Shown: positions 15,863 to 25,411, counted from the stretch's first letter. The stretch is 34,761 nucleotides of DNA from Aliidiomarina haloalkalitolerans (GCF_003987315.1 NZ_PIPI01000011.1:1-34761); one strand, 5' to 3'. The notes: a model not told the origin generated them from the letters alone. A program made the numbers and translations.

Positions 15863-17071
15863 ATGAAAAAAGTAACCCGCTTGTCATTAGCGACATTTAC
15901 AGCCGCAATGCTTGGCTTGAGTGCGAATGTTACCGCAACTGAGGTAACCGCCAGTGAACGAGCATTGCGGATTGCGCAAGAGTCTTTGATTATTGACACC
16001 CATATCGATGTACCGTGGCGCTTAATCAATGATTGGGAAGATGTCACCAAGGCAACTCAACGCGGTGACTTCGATTATGAGCGCGCAGTCGCTGGCGGTC
16101 TAAACGCACCATTCATGGCGATTTATATTCCCTCAAGCTATGAAGATAACGGTGCCTATACACTTGCGAACCACTTAATTGATTTCATGGAAGCTATGGT
16201 TTACCGCGCGCCGGAAAAATTCGCCATTCCGCATAGCGTTGACGAACTGCTGGCGCAGTTCGAGCAAGGCTTAATGTCCTTGCCTATGGGTATGGAAAAC
16301 GGTGCGCCGATAGAAGGAAGTTTTGCAAAGCTTCAGCATTTTTATGATCGCGGCGTCCGTTACGTCACACTAGCGCACTCCGAAGACAACCATATCTCCG
16401 ATTCGTCTTATGATATCCGTGCTACCTGGGGTGGCTTGAGCCCATTTGGTAAAGAGCTCGTTGTCGAAATGAATCGCATTGGCATGATGGTCGATGTGTC
16501 TCATATTTCTGATAAAGCATTTTATGACGTCCTTGAAATTACTCAGGTTCCTGTCATTGCGACTCACTCGTCTGCGCGTCGCTTTACGCCAGGTTGGCAA
16601 CGCAACATGAACGATGACATGATTAAAGCATTGGCTGAAAATGATGGGGTGATTCAAGTCACTTTCGGTTCTACTTTTGTTACGCCACAAGCGAACCAGC
16701 ACCGTGCTCGCCTTGCTCGTTTAACACGGGAAATTAACGAGCGTTTAGGTGAGGGTACTGCAGCTGCACAGGAAGCCATTGCGCGCATGCGCGAAGAAAA
16801 CCCTTATCCATTTGCGACGCTTGAAGATGTCCTAGACCACATCGACCATATCGTCGAGCTTGTCGGAATTAACCATGTGGGCATTGGTTCAGACTATGAC
16901 GGCGTTGGTGACACCTTACCGGTGGGCCTTAAAGACGTACGGACTTTCCCGAATTTGATCCAAGGCTTGCTTGACCGCGGTTACAGCGAGAGTGATATTG
17001 AACAGATTTTGAATGGTAATACCATTCGCGTCTGGCGCGCGGCCGAAGCATTCGCTGCAGCACAAGAGTAA
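15863..17071 (+). CDS. Membrane dipeptidase, M19 family (exported)
   Basis: M19 enzymes are dinuclear-zinc dipeptidases related to mammalian renal dipeptidase, cleaving various dipeptides including D-amino acid types. The 402-residue product has a signal peptide (to about residue 29, VTATE). The His-x-Asp zinc motif is in DTHIDVPWR (His47, Asp49), followed by VTLAHSEDN, VDVSHISDK, ATHSSARRF and GIGSDYDGVGD, all typical of the family. The start at 15863 is chosen because the signal peptide begins there. It is probably periplasmic. A strong terminator follows 5 bp after the stop. Confidence 0.93.
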   Translation: MKKVTRLSLATFTAAMLGLSANVTATEVTASERALRIAQESLIIDTHIDVPWRLINDWEDVTKATQRGDFDYERAVAGGLNAPFMAIYIPSSYEDNGAYTLANHLIDFMEAMVYRAPEKFAIPHSVDELLAQFEQGLMSLPMGMENGAPIEGSFAKLQHFYDRGVRYVTLAHSEDNHISDSSYDIRATWGGLSPFGKELVVEMNRIGMMVDVSHISDKAFYDVLEITQVPVIATHSSARRFTPGWQRNMNDDMIKALAENDGVIQVTFGSTFVTPQANQHRARLARLTREINERLGEGTAAAQEAIARMREENPYPFATLEDVLDHIDHIVELVGINHVGIGSDYDGVGDTLPVGLKDVRTFPNLIQGLLDRGYSESDIEQILNGNTIRVWRAAEAFAAAQE

Positions 17072-17076
17072 TCGAG

Positions 17077-17107
17077 AACCCGTGGAGCGAACCTCCACGG
17101 GTTTTTT
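17077..17107 (+). terminator. Intrinsic terminator after the dipeptidase gene
   Basis: AACCCGTGGAG (17077-17087) and CTCCACGGGTT (17093-17103) form a perfect 11-bp stem with a 5-nt loop. A T-run follows to 17107. Confidence 0.95.
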
Positions 17108-17203
17108 AACGCGACTAGCGCGCCCGTGGACCATGGGTTCACTTGTTAATAAAATGTCGTTACACTGTTTGCTCAATGAAGTTAACAAGAAGAGTAGAAT
17201 GGT

Positions 17204-17815
17204 ATGCCGACGTCACTAATCGTTGTTGATGATTTTTTCAGTAACGCAAAAGCTCTCCGCGAAGCCGCCCTCAAATTAAATTACCCGCAAGTTCAAGGTC
17301 CGTACCCAGGCCGCAATTCAGTTGAGCGGATTAATCTCGAAGGACTCACTGAAGAAGTTTCACGGATTGTCGGTGAGCCGTTAATCGCTATGGACAAAGA
17401 CCAAGCTCACGGGAAATGTCGGATAGCGCTTGAGACCGATGTTGGCAAGGCAAAAGTTCATGTTGATGCTTCCCATTGGTCCGGCATTCTATATTTAAGT
17501 AACCCTGAAGATTGTCGCGGTGGCACAGAATTCTTTCGCCATAAAGAAACGGACACTGAACGTGCTCCATACAATGACCAAGAAGCAATGCAGCGCTTTG
17601 GCGCGGCTTCGGCAAAAGAGTGGGTGGCGGACCTGTTGAATCGTGACTCAGTGGACGATAGCAAATGGGATATGACGATGCGCGTGCCTATGCGTTTCAA
17701 TCGCTTAATCCTTCTGCGCCCTTGGTTATGGCACACCGCCGGTGAATCGTTCGGTACGACGATGGAAAACGGACGCCTGGTTTATCTCATGTTTTTCCGC
17801 TCTGCTCGCGGTTAA
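17204..17815 (+). CDS. DUF6445-like 2-oxoglutarate/Fe(II)-type oxygenase
   Basis: The 203-residue product shows a double-stranded beta-helix pattern with the iron-binding triad HxD...H: HVDASHWSGILYL (His86, Asp88), GGTEFFRH, and the distal RPWLWHTAGESFG (His177). A basic segment GRLVYLMFF follows that could bind 2-oxoglutarate. This matches the DUF6445 group of small oxygenase-like proteins, whose substrate is mostly unknown. The ribosome binding site is poor, with an ATG start. It is a single gene with a 76-bp gap before the S10 operon leader transcript begins, so it is not part of that operon. Confidence 0.72.
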   Translation: MPTSLIVVDDFFSNAKALREAALKLNYPQVQGPYPGRNSVERINLEGLTEEVSRIVGEPLIAMDKDQAHGKCRIALETDVGKAKVHVDASHWSGILYLSNPEDCRGGTEFFRHKETDTERAPYNDQEAMQRFGAASAKEWVADLLNRDSVDDSKWDMTMRVPMRFNRLILLRPWLWHTAGESFGTTMENGRLVYLMFFRSARG

Positions 17816-17860
17816 CCCAATTGAGTTCCTGAATACAAGGTGATTAAAGCACCAAATTAT

Positions 17861-17888
17861 TTGACTTTGGTGTGCGTCTCTGTATAAT
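17861..17888 (+). promoter_or_regulatory. S10 operon promoter
   Basis: TTGACT (17861-17866) and TATAAT (17883-17888) are 16 bp apart, a near-consensus sigma70 promoter. A GC-rich discriminator-like stretch (CTCGCCCACG) follows, typical of growth-rate and stringent control. Transcription would start near 17895, about 200 nt before rpsJ. Confidence 0.88.
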
Positions 17889-17922
17889 CTCGCCCACGTC
17901 TATTTAGGCGTATGTAAGATTT

Positions 17923-18057
17923 CAGCGCTGTGGTTATGAGCTACTTGTAGTCTCAATGGTTTCACAGCACTGCAACAGCGGCCCCGATTGGGGGTCGAAT
18001 GGTGGTTTAAAAGGCTTCATCTTCCGGCAGGAATGCGGGGAAGGTGCGAGTTTTTTT
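17923..18057 (+). promoter_or_regulatory. S10 leader with L4-type attenuator
   Basis: The leader before rpsJ contains a large hairpin, CAGCGCTGTG (17923-17932) with CACAGCACTG (17963-17972), and an inner TGAGCTAC-TT-GTAG arm. Near the end, CATCTTCC (18018-18025) pairs with GGAAGGTG (18039-18046) around a 13-nt loop, followed after CGAG by seven T (18051-18057). In E. coli, L4 binds the S10 leader and causes termination at such a hairpin and also blocks translation. The same control is inferred here from position and shape. Confidence 0.65.
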
Positions 18058-18094
18058 ATGCTCTTTTTTAAATGCTCTTTATATGAGGCTTTGA

Positions 18095-18409
<315 letters not shown>

Positions 18410-18444
18410 GTGAGCAACAAGATTCTGGATAAGAGGTTTTAACA

Positions 18445-19083
18445 ATGGCTATTGGTCTAGTCGGTCGGAAAGTAGGAATGACCCGCATCTTCCAAGAAGA
18501 TGGCGCATCTGTTCCTGTGACTGTGATCGAAGTGCTGGCAAACCGTGTGACTCAAGTGAAAGATCTTGACACTGACGGTTACCGCGCACTTCAGGTGACC
18601 ACTGGTAGCAAAAAGGCCAACCGAGTCACCAAGCCTGAAGCTGGTCACTTCGCCAAAGCTGGCGTAGAAGCTGGTCGTGGTTTGTGGGAGTTCCGCCTGA
18701 ACGCTGAAGAAGGCGCGGACTTTGCGGTTGGATCTGAGCTCACCGTGGAAATTCTCGCGGATACTAAACTAGTTGACGTTACTGGTGTTTCTAAAGGTAA
18801 AGGCTTCGCCGGTACCGTTAAACGCTGGAACTTTGCAACTCAGGACGCTACACACGGTAACTCGTTATCGCATCGTGCTCCGGGTTCAATTGGTCAAAAC
18901 CAGTCACCTGGTAAAGTATTTAAAGGTAAGAAAATGGCCGGCCAAATGGGTAACAAACAGGTAACTGTTCAGTCCCTGGAAGTCGTCCGTGTTGACGCTG
19001 AGCGCAACTTGATCCTGGTTAAGGGTGCAGTCCCTGGAGCTTCTGGTGGCGATGTCATCGTGAAGCCAGCGGTCAAAGCGTAA
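18445..19083 (+). CDS. rplC: 50S ribosomal protein L3
   Basis: L3 is an early assembly protein whose loop reaches toward the peptidyl transferase centre. The 212-residue product (209 in E. coli) starts [19 protein letters not shown]. It contains [15 protein letters not shown] and [16 protein letters not shown], the conserved tip and C-terminal core. The glutamine target of the PrmB methylase is expected in the [12 protein letters not shown] segment. GAGG lies 8 nt before the ATG, and rplD follows 18 bp later. Confidence 0.98.
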   Translation: MAIGLVGRKVGMTRIFQEDGASVPVTVIEVLANRVTQVKDLDTDGYRALQVTTGSKKANRVTKPEAGHFAKAGVEAGRGLWEFRLNAEEGADFAVGSELTVEILADTKLVDVTGVSKGKGFAGTVKRWNFATQDATHGNSLSHRAPGSIGQNQSPGKVFKGKKMAGQMGNKQVTVQSLEVVRVDAERNLILVKGAVPGASGGDVIVKPAVKA

Positions 19084-19101
19084 CGTCTGAGGAGATTAGT
19101 G

Positions 19102-19707
19102 ATGGAATTAGCATTAAAAGACGCGAAAGGCGCTCTTGAAGTTTCCGAAGCTACCTTTGGACGTGAATACAACGAAGCTTTGGTGCATCAGGTTGTAGTA
19201 GCCTATGCAGCTGGCTCACGTCAAGGTAGTAAAGCACAGAAGACACGTTCTGAAGTATCTGGCGGTGGCAAAAAGCCATGGCGTCAAAAAGGTACTGGCC
19301 GTGCTCGTGCAGGTACAATTCGTAGCCCAATCTGGCGTTCTGGTGGCGTAACTTTCGCTGCAAAACCACAGAACCATAGCCAGAAGGTTAACAAGAAAAT
19401 GTATCGTGGCGCTCTGAAAAGCATTCTTTCTGAGCTAGTACGCCAAGATCGTTTACTTGTTGTAGAAAATTTTGGTATTGATTCACCAAAAACCAAGCAG
19501 TTGGTTGCTAAGTTGAAAGAAATGGAATTAAACGACGTTCTGATCATTACTAAAGATCTGGACGAGAATTTATTCCTAGCTTCACGCAACCTGCATAAAG
19601 TTGATGTTCGTGACGTTCAGGGTATCGATCCGGTTAGCTTAATCGCATTCGATAAAGTTCTGTTCACTGCGGACGCAGTTAAGCAGCTTGAGGAGACATT
19701 GTCATGA
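19102..19707 (+). CDS. rplD: 50S ribosomal protein L4, S10 operon regulator
   Basis: L4 binds 23S rRNA and lines the exit tunnel. In E. coli it also represses its own operon through the S10 leader. The product is 201 residues from the ATG at 19102, the same length as E. coli, with GAGGAG 7 nt upstream; a GTG at 19099 is not needed. [19 protein letters not shown] is the tunnel loop and [16 protein letters not shown] the conserved helix. The stop overlaps the rplW start (ATGA). Confidence 0.98.
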   Translation: MELALKDAKGALEVSEATFGREYNEALVHQVVVAYAAGSRQGSKAQKTRSEVSGGGKKPWRQKGTGRARAGTIRSPIWRSGGVTFAAKPQNHSQKVNKKMYRGALKSILSELVRQDRLLVVENFGIDSPKTKQLVAKLKEMELNDVLIITKDLDENLFLASRNLHKVDVRDVQGIDPVSLIAFDKVLFTADAVKQLEETLS

Positions 19708-20006
19708 TGCGTGAAGAACGTTTGCTGAAAGTCATTCTGGCGCCTCACGTTTCTGAAAAAGCGACAGTCTCTGCTGAAGAAAACAACACTGTTGTATTCA
19801 AAGTAGCAAAAGACGCGACTAAATCAGAAATCAAAGCTGCGGTAGAGAAACTGTTTGAAGTCGAAGTCACTGGTGTACGCACACTGAACGTTAAGGGTAA
19901 AACCAAGCGTTTCGGAATGCGCCAAGGTAAGCGTAGCGATTGGAAAAAAGCTTACGTGACCCTGGGCCAAGGTGCTGACATCGATTTCGTCGGCGGCGCT
20001 GAGTAA
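19704..20006 (+). CDS. rplW: 50S ribosomal protein L23
   Basis: L23 lies at the tunnel exit and is the docking site for trigger factor and signal recognition particle. The product is 100 residues, as in E. coli, with [17 protein letters not shown] at the start and [11 protein letters not shown] near the end. The ATG overlaps the rplD stop by 4 nt, so translation is coupled. A second ATG directly follows and would shorten the protein by one residue. Confidence 0.98.
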   Translation: MMREERLLKVILAPHVSEKATVSAEENNTVVFKVAKDATKSEIKAAVEKLFEVEVTGVRTLNVKGKTKRFGMRQGKRSDWKKAYVTLGQGADIDFVGGAE

Positions 20007-20023
20007 ACAGGAGGATATTGAAG

Positions 20024-20848
20024 ATGGCTGTTGTTAAACAGAAGCCTACGTCCCCGGGTCGTCGCCACGTCGTAAAAGTCGTTGGTCAGGACCTGTACAA
20101 AGGCAAGCCATACGCCCCTTTGCTGGAAAAAAACAGCAAGAAAGGTGGTCGTAACAATAATGGCCGGATTACCGTCCGTCACATTGGTGGTGGCCACAAG
20201 CATCACTATCGTTTGGTTGATTTCAAACGTAACAAAGATGGTATTCCAGCAACTGTAGAGCGTATTGAGTATGATCCTAACCGGTCAGCTAACATCGCTT
20301 TAGTATTGTACGCTGACGGTGAGCGTCGTTACATTTTGGCTCCTAAGGGCCTAACTGCTGGCGATAAGATCGTATCTGGTTCAGATGCGCCTATCAAAGC
20401 AGGTAACACCTTACCACTGCGCAACATCCCAGTGGGTGCTGTTATCCACGCGATCGAAATGAAGCCTGGCAAAGGCGCTCAGCTGGCTCGTTCAGCAGGC
20501 GCATCAGTACAGCTTCTTGCTCGTGAAGGTATGTACGTAACTGTACGTCTACGCTCTGGTGAAGTACGGAAAATCCTTGCTGATTGCCGTGCAACTATCG
20601 GTGAAGTAGGTAACGCTGAGCACATGCTGAAGCAACTCGGTAAAGCGGGTGCTACACGCTGGCGCGGTGTTCGTCCTACCGTTCGTGGTGTTGCAATGAA
20701 CCCGGTTGATCACCCACACGGTGGTGGTGAAGGCCGGACTTCTGGAGGCCGTCATCCGGTTACTCCATGGGGTGTTCCTACGAAAGGTTATAAGACTCGT
20801 AAGAACAAGCGTACTAGCAAGTACATCGTGCGTCGTCGCACTAAGTAA
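20024..20848 (+). CDS. rplB: 50S ribosomal protein L2
   Basis: L2 is a primary 23S rRNA binder essential for subunit joining and peptidyl transferase activity. The 274-residue product (273 in E. coli) shows [20 protein letters not shown] near residue 50 and the C-terminal [20 protein letters not shown], which holds the conserved His close to the active centre. The start is the ATG at 20024 with AGGAGG upstream; a TTG two codons before is not needed. Confidence 0.98.
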   Translation: MAVVKQKPTSPGRRHVVKVVGQDLYKGKPYAPLLEKNSKKGGRNNNGRITVRHIGGGHKHHYRLVDFKRNKDGIPATVERIEYDPNRSANIALVLYADGERRYILAPKGLTAGDKIVSGSDAPIKAGNTLPLRNIPVGAVIHAIEMKPGKGAQLARSAGASVQLLAREGMYVTVRLRSGEVRKILADCRATIGEVGNAEHMLKQLGKAGATRWRGVRPTVRGVAMNPVDHPHGGGEGRTSGGRHPVTPWGVPTKGYKTRKNKRTSKYIVRRRTK

Positions 20849-20851
20849 TAG

Positions 20852-21145
<294 letters not shown>

Positions 21146-21157
21146 GAGGTGAATACA

Positions 21158-21490
21158 ATGGAAGCTATTGCTAAACATAAATTTGCCCGCCTTTCTCCGC
21201 AGAAGGGTCGTCTGGTTGCTGATCAGATTCGTGGCCAGTCAGTTGCAAAAGCGCTTGATACTTTGGCTTATAGCCCAAAGAAAGCTGCTAGCTTAATCAA
21301 GAAAGTTCTTGAGTCTGCAATTGCAAATGCTGAGCACAACGAAGGTGCCGACATTGATGAGTTGAAAGTTTCAGCCATCATGATCGACGCAGGTCCAACG
21401 ATGAAGCGGATCAAGCCTCGTGCGAAAGGTCGTGCGGATCGTATCTTGAAGCGCACCAGCCACATTACTGTGGTTGTATCGGATAGCTAG
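21158..21490 (+). CDS. rplV: 50S ribosomal protein L22
   Basis: L22 extends a beta hairpin into the exit tunnel, where changes can give macrolide resistance. The product is 110 residues from the ATG at 21158, matching E. coli. It begins [19 protein letters not shown], and the hairpin tip region is [14 protein letters not shown]. An AGAGG site lies about 8 nt upstream. A GTG at 21149 would add three residues and is not preferred. No unusual loop insertion or deletion is apparent. Confidence 0.98.
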   Translation: MEAIAKHKFARLSPQKGRLVADQIRGQSVAKALDTLAYSPKKAASLIKKVLESAIANAEHNEGADIDELKVSAIMIDAGPTMKRIKPRAKGRADRILKRTSHITVVVSDS

Positions 21491-21500
21491 GAGATTAGTT

Positions 21501-22193
21501 ATGGGTCAGAAAGTACATCCTAATGGTATTCGCCTAGGTATCACCAAGCCATATAATGCTACCTGGTTCGCGGAGTCCAAGGATTTTGCTGATAACCTTC
21601 ACAGTGATCATCAGGTACGTGTGTTCCTGAAAGAAGCTCTGAAAGGTGCATCAGTTTCACGTATCGTTATCGAGCGTCCTGCTAAGAGTGTTCGTGTGAC
21701 TATTCACACTGCACGTCCTGGTGTGGTCATCGGTAAAAAAGGCGAAGATGTTGAGAAGCTGCGTCAACAGGTATCTAAACTGACTGGTGTTCCAGCTCAG
21801 ATTAATATCTCTGAAGTGCGCAAGCCTGAGCTTGATGCTCAGCTAGTTGCTGAAAACATCGCGGGTCAGCTTGAGCGTCGTGTTATGTTCCGTCGTGCTA
21901 TGAAGCGCGCAGTTCAAAACGCAATGCGTTTAGGCGCTAAAGGTATCAAAGTTGAAGTTAGCGGTCGTCTTGGTGGTGCAGAAATCGCACGTACTGAGTG
22001 GTATCGTGAAGGCCGTGTGCCATTGCACACTTTACGTGCCGACATCGATTACGCAACGGCAGAAGCTGGCACCACTTACGGTATCATTGGCGTAAAAGTT
22101 TGGGTTTTCCGTGGCGAAGTTCTTGGCGGCATGCCAGTAACTCCAGCTGAAGAAAAGCCAGCGGCTAACAAGCGCGGCAAAGGTCGTAAGTAA
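21501..22193 (+). CDS. rpsC: 30S ribosomal protein S3
   Basis: S3 helps form the mRNA entry tunnel and has mRNA-unwinding activity. The 230-residue product (233 in E. coli) starts [19 protein letters not shown]. It has a KH-type RNA-binding GXXG element ([13 protein letters not shown]) and the conserved [18 protein letters not shown]. The start is at 21501 with AGGAG upstream; the frame is open further upstream inside rplV without meaning. The C-terminal tail is short and basic. Confidence 0.98.
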   Translation: MGQKVHPNGIRLGITKPYNATWFAESKDFADNLHSDHQVRVFLKEALKGASVSRIVIERPAKSVRVTIHTARPGVVIGKKGEDVEKLRQQVSKLTGVPAQINISEVRKPELDAQLVAENIAGQLERRVMFRRAMKRAVQNAMRLGAKGIKVEVSGRLGGAEIARTEWYREGRVPLHTLRADIDYATAEAGTTYGIIGVKVWVFRGEVLGGMPVTPAEEKPAANKRGKGRK

Positions 22194-22204
22194 GGAGAAG
22201 CATT

Positions 22205-22618
22205 ATGTTACAACCTAAGCGTACAAAATTCCGTAAGGTACACACAGGCCGTAACCGCGGCTTGGCGCAATCGGGTAACAAAGTTAGCTTCGGTACTTAT
22301 GCCCTAAAGGCTACTGAGCGCGGTCGTATGACTGCTCGTCAGATCGAAGCTGCCCGTCGTGCGATGACACGTGCTGTTAAGCGTCAAGGTAAAATTTGGA
22401 TTCGAGTATTCCCTGACAAACCAATTACCAAGAAGCCTCTTGAAGTGCGGATGGGTAAAGGTAAAGGTAACGTGGAATACTGGGTTGCTCTGATTCAGCC
22501 AGGTCGCGTTTTATACGAGATCGACGGCGTTTCTGAAGAGCTGGCACGTGAAGCATTCCGCCTAGCGGCTGCTAAACTGCCATTCAAAACAACCTTTGTT
22601 ACTCGGACGGTGATGTAA
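22205..22618 (+). CDS. rplP: 50S ribosomal protein L16
   Basis: L16 contacts the A-site tRNA elbow and organises the peptidyl transferase centre. The 137-residue product (136 in E. coli) begins [19 protein letters not shown]. It includes [20 protein letters not shown] and [17 protein letters not shown], of which the IRVFPDKP arm is diagnostic. AAGGAG lies 7 nt before the ATG. The stop overlaps the rpmC start by one base (TAATG). Confidence 0.98.
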   Translation: MLQPKRTKFRKVHTGRNRGLAQSGNKVSFGTYALKATERGRMTARQIEAARRAMTRAVKRQGKIWIRVFPDKPITKKPLEVRMGKGKGNVEYWVALIQPGRVLYEIDGVSEELAREAFRLAAAKLPFKTTFVTRTVM

Positions 22619-22809
22619 TGAAAGCAAGCGAACTGAAAGCAAAAAGCGTTGAAGAGCTGAATCAGGAGCTGCTTGGTTTGTTGCGCGAGCAATTTAATTT
22701 GCGCATGCAAGCTGCAACCGGCCAAATGAATCAGACTCATCTGTTACGACAAGTGCGCCGTGATATCGCACGTGTTAAAACAGTGCTTAACGAGAAGGCA
22801 GGTGCGTAA
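22618..22809 (+). CDS. rpmC: 50S ribosomal protein L29
   Basis: L29 lies at the tunnel exit beside L23. The product is 63 residues as in E. coli and is largely helical: [20 protein letters not shown] at the start and [18 protein letters not shown] at the end. Both start and stop overlap the neighbouring genes by one base, so rplP-rpmC-rpsQ are tightly coupled in translation. Confidence 0.97.
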   Translation: MKASELKAKSVEELNQELLGLLREQFNLRMQAATGQMNQTHLLRQVRRDIARVKTVLNEKAGA

Positions 22810-23072
22810 TGACTGAAGCTAAATCTATTCGTACTTTGCAAGGTCGTGTAGTGAGCAACAAGATGGACAAGTCTATCGTTGTCGCTATCGAACGTCGGGT
22901 AAAACACCCGTTGTACGGCAAGTACATTAAGCGGACTACTAAAGTTCACGCACATGACGAAAACAACACTGCTCATGAAGGCGATTTAGTGTCAATCCGG
23001 GAAACTCGCCCGGTATCTAAAACGAAGTCTTGGGCGTTAGTTGACGTTCTAGAGCGTGCTACTGAAATTTAA
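22809..23072 (+). CDS. rpsQ: 30S ribosomal protein S17
   Basis: S17 is an OB-fold primary binder of the 16S 5' domain. The 87-residue product (84 in E. coli) has [20 protein letters not shown] and the [20 protein letters not shown] ending. Its start overlaps the rpmC stop. It is the last gene of the S10 operon, and here a terminator follows directly and a non-ribosomal gene comes before rplN. Confidence 0.98.
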   Translation: MTEAKSIRTLQGRVVSNKMDKSIVVAIERRVKHPLYGKYIKRTTKVHAHDENNTAHEGDLVSIRETRPVSKTKSWALVDVLERATEI

Positions 23073-23094
23073 TCCGTAGCGTTAACGCGTATAG

Positions 23095-23123
23095 AAAACG
23101 GTCCTTCGGGACCGTTTTTTTTT
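23095..23123 (+). terminator. Intrinsic terminator of the S10 operon
   Basis: AAAACGGTCC (23095-23104) pairs with GGACCGTTTT (23109-23118) around a TTCG tetraloop, and T continues to 23123. It lies 22 bp after rpsQ and should separate S10 transcription from the porin-like gene and the spc operon. Confidence 0.94.
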
Positions 23124-23149
23124 GCGTAATTTTATTGAGTTACTATACT
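23122..23149 (+). promoter_or_regulatory. Candidate promoter of the porin-like gene
   Basis: TATACT (23144-23149) has TTGCGT (23122-23127) 16 bp upstream. It starts immediately at the end of the S10 terminator, so the porin-like gene appears to have its own transcription unit. The -35 match is moderate. Confidence 0.5.
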
Positions 23150-23185
23150 AAGAAGCAGTTTTTCTTCGCAGATAAGGAGTATTGT

Positions 23186-24499
23186 ATGCGAATTTCCATG
23201 CTTGCCTTAGCGCTGGTACCGTTGATTTACGGTAATCAGGCCTTGGCGCAAAGTCAGCAAGAACTTTCCATCGAAGAACGAATCGCAATCCTCGAGCGCG
23301 AGCTACAAGCGCTCAAAGCAGAAAATGAAGCATTAAAAGCCCACACGTCCGAACAAGAAATAGAGCGCAAACGACAAGCCGAGCAAACCTCCGAACGTCT
23401 CGCTGAAGTTGAAGAAGAAGTCGACGCCGCGAGCGAAGACGGCATTACCCTAGGTGGTGCAGTGCGCTTTCAATATCAGGTCAATGACTATGACCGCGCA
23501 CAACGTCGACGAGGTGGTGATTTAGACTTTGATATTTTTCGCCTCGACTTTAATGGTCGAATGGGTGACGTGATTTTGTCAGCTCAGTACCGTTGGTTTG
23601 AATACATGGATGCGGTGCGCCACGCCTATTTTGGTTACGATTTCACTGACGAGTGGCAAGGGCAGGTAGGTTTAGTAATTCAGCCATTCGGTATTATGCC
23701 TTATAACTCCCATAGTTATTTTTTCAGTACTAATTTCTATGTAGGTATGGAAGATAACCCCGGCTCTGGCCTGCGTTTCCTGAAGCGCACGGACACGTGG
23801 GATCTCGATTTCGCGTTTATTCTCAATGACGAACTTGGGGGTGTCACCGGAGGCGTGCGGAGCAGCGCCGATCGCTACAACTACGATGTCGTCGGCATTC
23901 GAGTGGAAGGCGAAGGGGTGTATGACGACCCAAGTTTATTAGCGGGCGAAAACAACACCTTTATGACCCGTATTGCGCACAAATGGGACCTTGGTGCCGA
24001 CGAAATGCTAGAACTGGGTATTTCTGCTCAGTATGGGCGCTTTAATGACGGTGTGCGTAATGTCGGCGATCGCCGCAATTATGGTTTGCATGCACGTTAT
24101 CAAAACGGCCCATGGGACTTCATGGCGCAATATAGCGGTTATGACTACAGCTTCGATATTGATAATATAGGTGTCGTTGTTGGTGCTTACGCGTTTTACG
24201 ATACGATTCCGTCGCGCGCTGATGTGTGGACTGCGAATGTTGCGTACAACCAAGCAGTTAGTATCGGGCCTATTACCGATTTAACCTGGTATAACAACTT
24301 CAGTTTATTAACGAACAAACGCGGCTATAATGATGACACTATTATGAACGTGCTTGGTGTTGCCGTAACCGCTGGCGGTGTATTTACCTATGTCGACTTA
24401 GTTACGGCGCGAAACCAGCCATTTGTTGGTGGTTCAATTGCCCAAGATGGCGGCCGCACCAATACCCGTTTTAATATTAACTTCGGATATTATTTCTAG
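23186..24499 (+). CDS. Porin-like outer-membrane beta-barrel protein with N-terminal coiled coil
   Basis: The 437-residue product has a signal peptide (cleavage after about ALA, residue 21) and a strongly charged helical heptad region (about residues 25-85, IAILERELQALKAENEALKA). A long beta-strand-rich part follows with alternating aromatic and polar residues and ends in FGYYF, with the C-terminal Phe typical of outer-membrane barrels. Coiled-coil plus barrel resembles DcaP or OprO/OprP-like trimeric porins. The substrate is unknown. The start at 23186 has AAGGAG 6 nt upstream and begins the signal peptide. It lies between rpsQ and rplN with its own promoter and terminator, an unusual place for a membrane protein. 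Confidence 0.82.
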   Translation: MRISMLALALVPLIYGNQALAQSQQELSIEERIAILERELQALKAENEALKAHTSEQEIERKRQAEQTSERLAEVEEEVDAASEDGITLGGAVRFQYQVNDYDRAQRRRGGDLDFDIFRLDFNGRMGDVILSAQYRWFEYMDAVRHAYFGYDFTDEWQGQVGLVIQPFGIMPYNSHSYFFSTNFYVGMEDNPGSGLRFLKRTDTWDLDFAFILNDELGGVTGGVRSSADRYNYDVVGIRVEGEGVYDDPSLLAGENNTFMTRIAHKWDLGADEMLELGISAQYGRFNDGVRNVGDRRNYGLHARYQNGPWDFMAQYSGYDYSFDIDNIGVVVGAYAFYDTIPSRADVWTANVAYNQAVSIGPITDLTWYNNFSLLTNKRGYNDDTIMNVLGVAVTAGGVFTYVDLVTARNQPFVGGSIAQDGGRTNTRFNINFGYYF

Positions 24500-24525
24500 T
24501 AATTAAGCTGCAAATCTGTAGAATA

Positions 24526-24575
24526 GCGGTGCGAATTCAATGTAATTCCCTCGGTTCGCACCGCCCCTCTTTTTA
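24526..24575 (+). terminator. Intrinsic terminator after the porin-like gene
   Basis: GCGGTGCGAA (24526-24535) and TTCGCACCGC (24555-24564) form a perfect 10-bp stem with a 19-nt loop, followed by a C/T stretch and a T-run to about 24574. The loop is long, but the stem is strong. Confidence 0.8.
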
Positions 24576-24602
24576 TTGAAATTCCTCTATCATTTTCATT
24601 TT

Positions 24603-24634
24603 TTGTCTGTTACAATTTCGCGCCCTATTAATAT
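24603..24634 (+). promoter_or_regulatory. Candidate spc operon promoter region
   Basis: TGTTACAAT (24608-24616) is an extended -10 element followed by a GC-rich discriminator (TTCGCGCCC), a form typical of ribosomal promoters. An alternative is TTGTCT (24603-24608) with TATTAA (24626-24631), 17 bp apart. Either would start the spc transcript 80-95 nt before rplN. Confidence 0.55.
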
Positions 24635-24671
24635 GGGGTTCTCCTTACTGAAGAGCAGTTTGGAGGTTTAT

Positions 24672-24716
24672 ATGGACTCGGGAGAGTCTGGTTTACTAAC
24701 TCAAGCGGAGCACTGA
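24672..24716 (+). CDS. Possible 14-residue upstream ORF in the spc leader
   Basis: An ATG at 24672, with TGGAGG 5 nt upstream, opens a 14-codon frame ([14 protein letters not shown]) that stops with TGA at 24714-24716. That is one base before the rplN ATG at 24718. Within it, GACTC-GGGA-GAGTC (24675-24688) folds as a GNRA-type hairpin. rplN has its own GGAG at 24707-24710. The frame may be a leader peptide coupled to rplN translation or a chance ORF; nothing here proves expression. Confidence 0.4.
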   Translation: MDSGESGLLTQAEH

Positions 24717-24717
24717 G

Positions 24718-25086
24718 ATGATCCAGATGCAAACTATGCTGGACGTGGCCGACAACTCTGGCGCACGCAGCGTACAATGTATTAAGGTTCTAGGTGGTTC
24801 GCACCGCCGTTATGCAAACATTGGCGACATCATCAAAGTGTCAGTGAAGGAAGCAATTCCTCGTGGCAAGGTGAAGAAAGGCGATGTTTATAATGCGGTG
24901 GTGGTTCGCACCCGGAAAGGCGTCCGTCGTCAAGACGGCTCTGTTATCCGTTTTGACCGCAACGCGGCTGTGATTTTGAACAACAACTCACAGCCAATTG
25001 GGACCCGTATCTTTGGCCCGGTGACTCGTGAATTGCGCGGTGAGCAATTCATGAAGATCATTTCGCTGGCGCCAGAAGTACTATAA
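24718..25086 (+). CDS. rplN: 50S ribosomal protein L14
   Basis: L14 lies at the subunit interface and forms bridges with 16S rRNA; silencing factor RsfS binds it. The product is 122 residues (123 in E. coli), beginning [17 protein letters not shown] with [12 protein letters not shown] and [14 protein letters not shown]. It is the first gene of the spc operon, separated from rpsQ by the porin-like gene. GGAG lies 7 nt before the ATG, overlapping the end of a possible upstream ORF. Confidence 0.98.
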   Translation: MIQMQTMLDVADNSGARSVQCIKVLGGSHRRYANIGDIIKVSVKEAIPRGKVKKGDVYNAVVVRTRKGVRRQDGSVIRFDRNAAVILNNNSQPIGTRIFGPVTRELRGEQFMKIISLAPEVL

Positions 25087-25096
25087 GGAGTCGACA

Positions 25097-25411
25097 ATGG
25101 CGGCAAAAATCAGACGTGATGACGAAGTAGTTGTGTTAGCAGGTAAAGACAAAGGGAAGCGCGGTAAAGTGCTTTCAGTTTCTACCGGTACTAATCGCGT
25201 TGTAGTTGAAGGTATTAACGTAATTAAGAAACATCAGAAACCTAATCCGTCTCTGAATGAACCAGGTGGCATTATTGAAAAAGAAGCCCCAATTCATGTT
25301 TCTAATGTTGCGATCTTCAACCCAGCGACTGGCACAGCAGATCGAGTTGGTTTCCGATTCGAAGACGGCAAAAAAGTCCGTTTCTTCAAATCGAATAATG
25401 AAATCATCTAA
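25097..25411 (+). CDS. rplX: 50S ribosomal protein L24
   Basis: L24 is an assembly initiator that binds the 5' end of 23S rRNA. The product is 104 residues as in E. coli. It has the KOW motif in [18 protein letters not shown], then [15 protein letters not shown] and [25 protein letters not shown] lies 7 nt before the ATG. It is 10 bp after rplN and 19 bp before rplE. Confidence 0.98.
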   Translation: MAAKIRRDDEVVVLAGKDKGKRGKVLSVSTGTNRVVVEGINVIKKHQKPNPSLNEPGGIIEKEAPIHVSNVAIFNPATGTADRVGFRFEDGKKVRFFKSNNEII

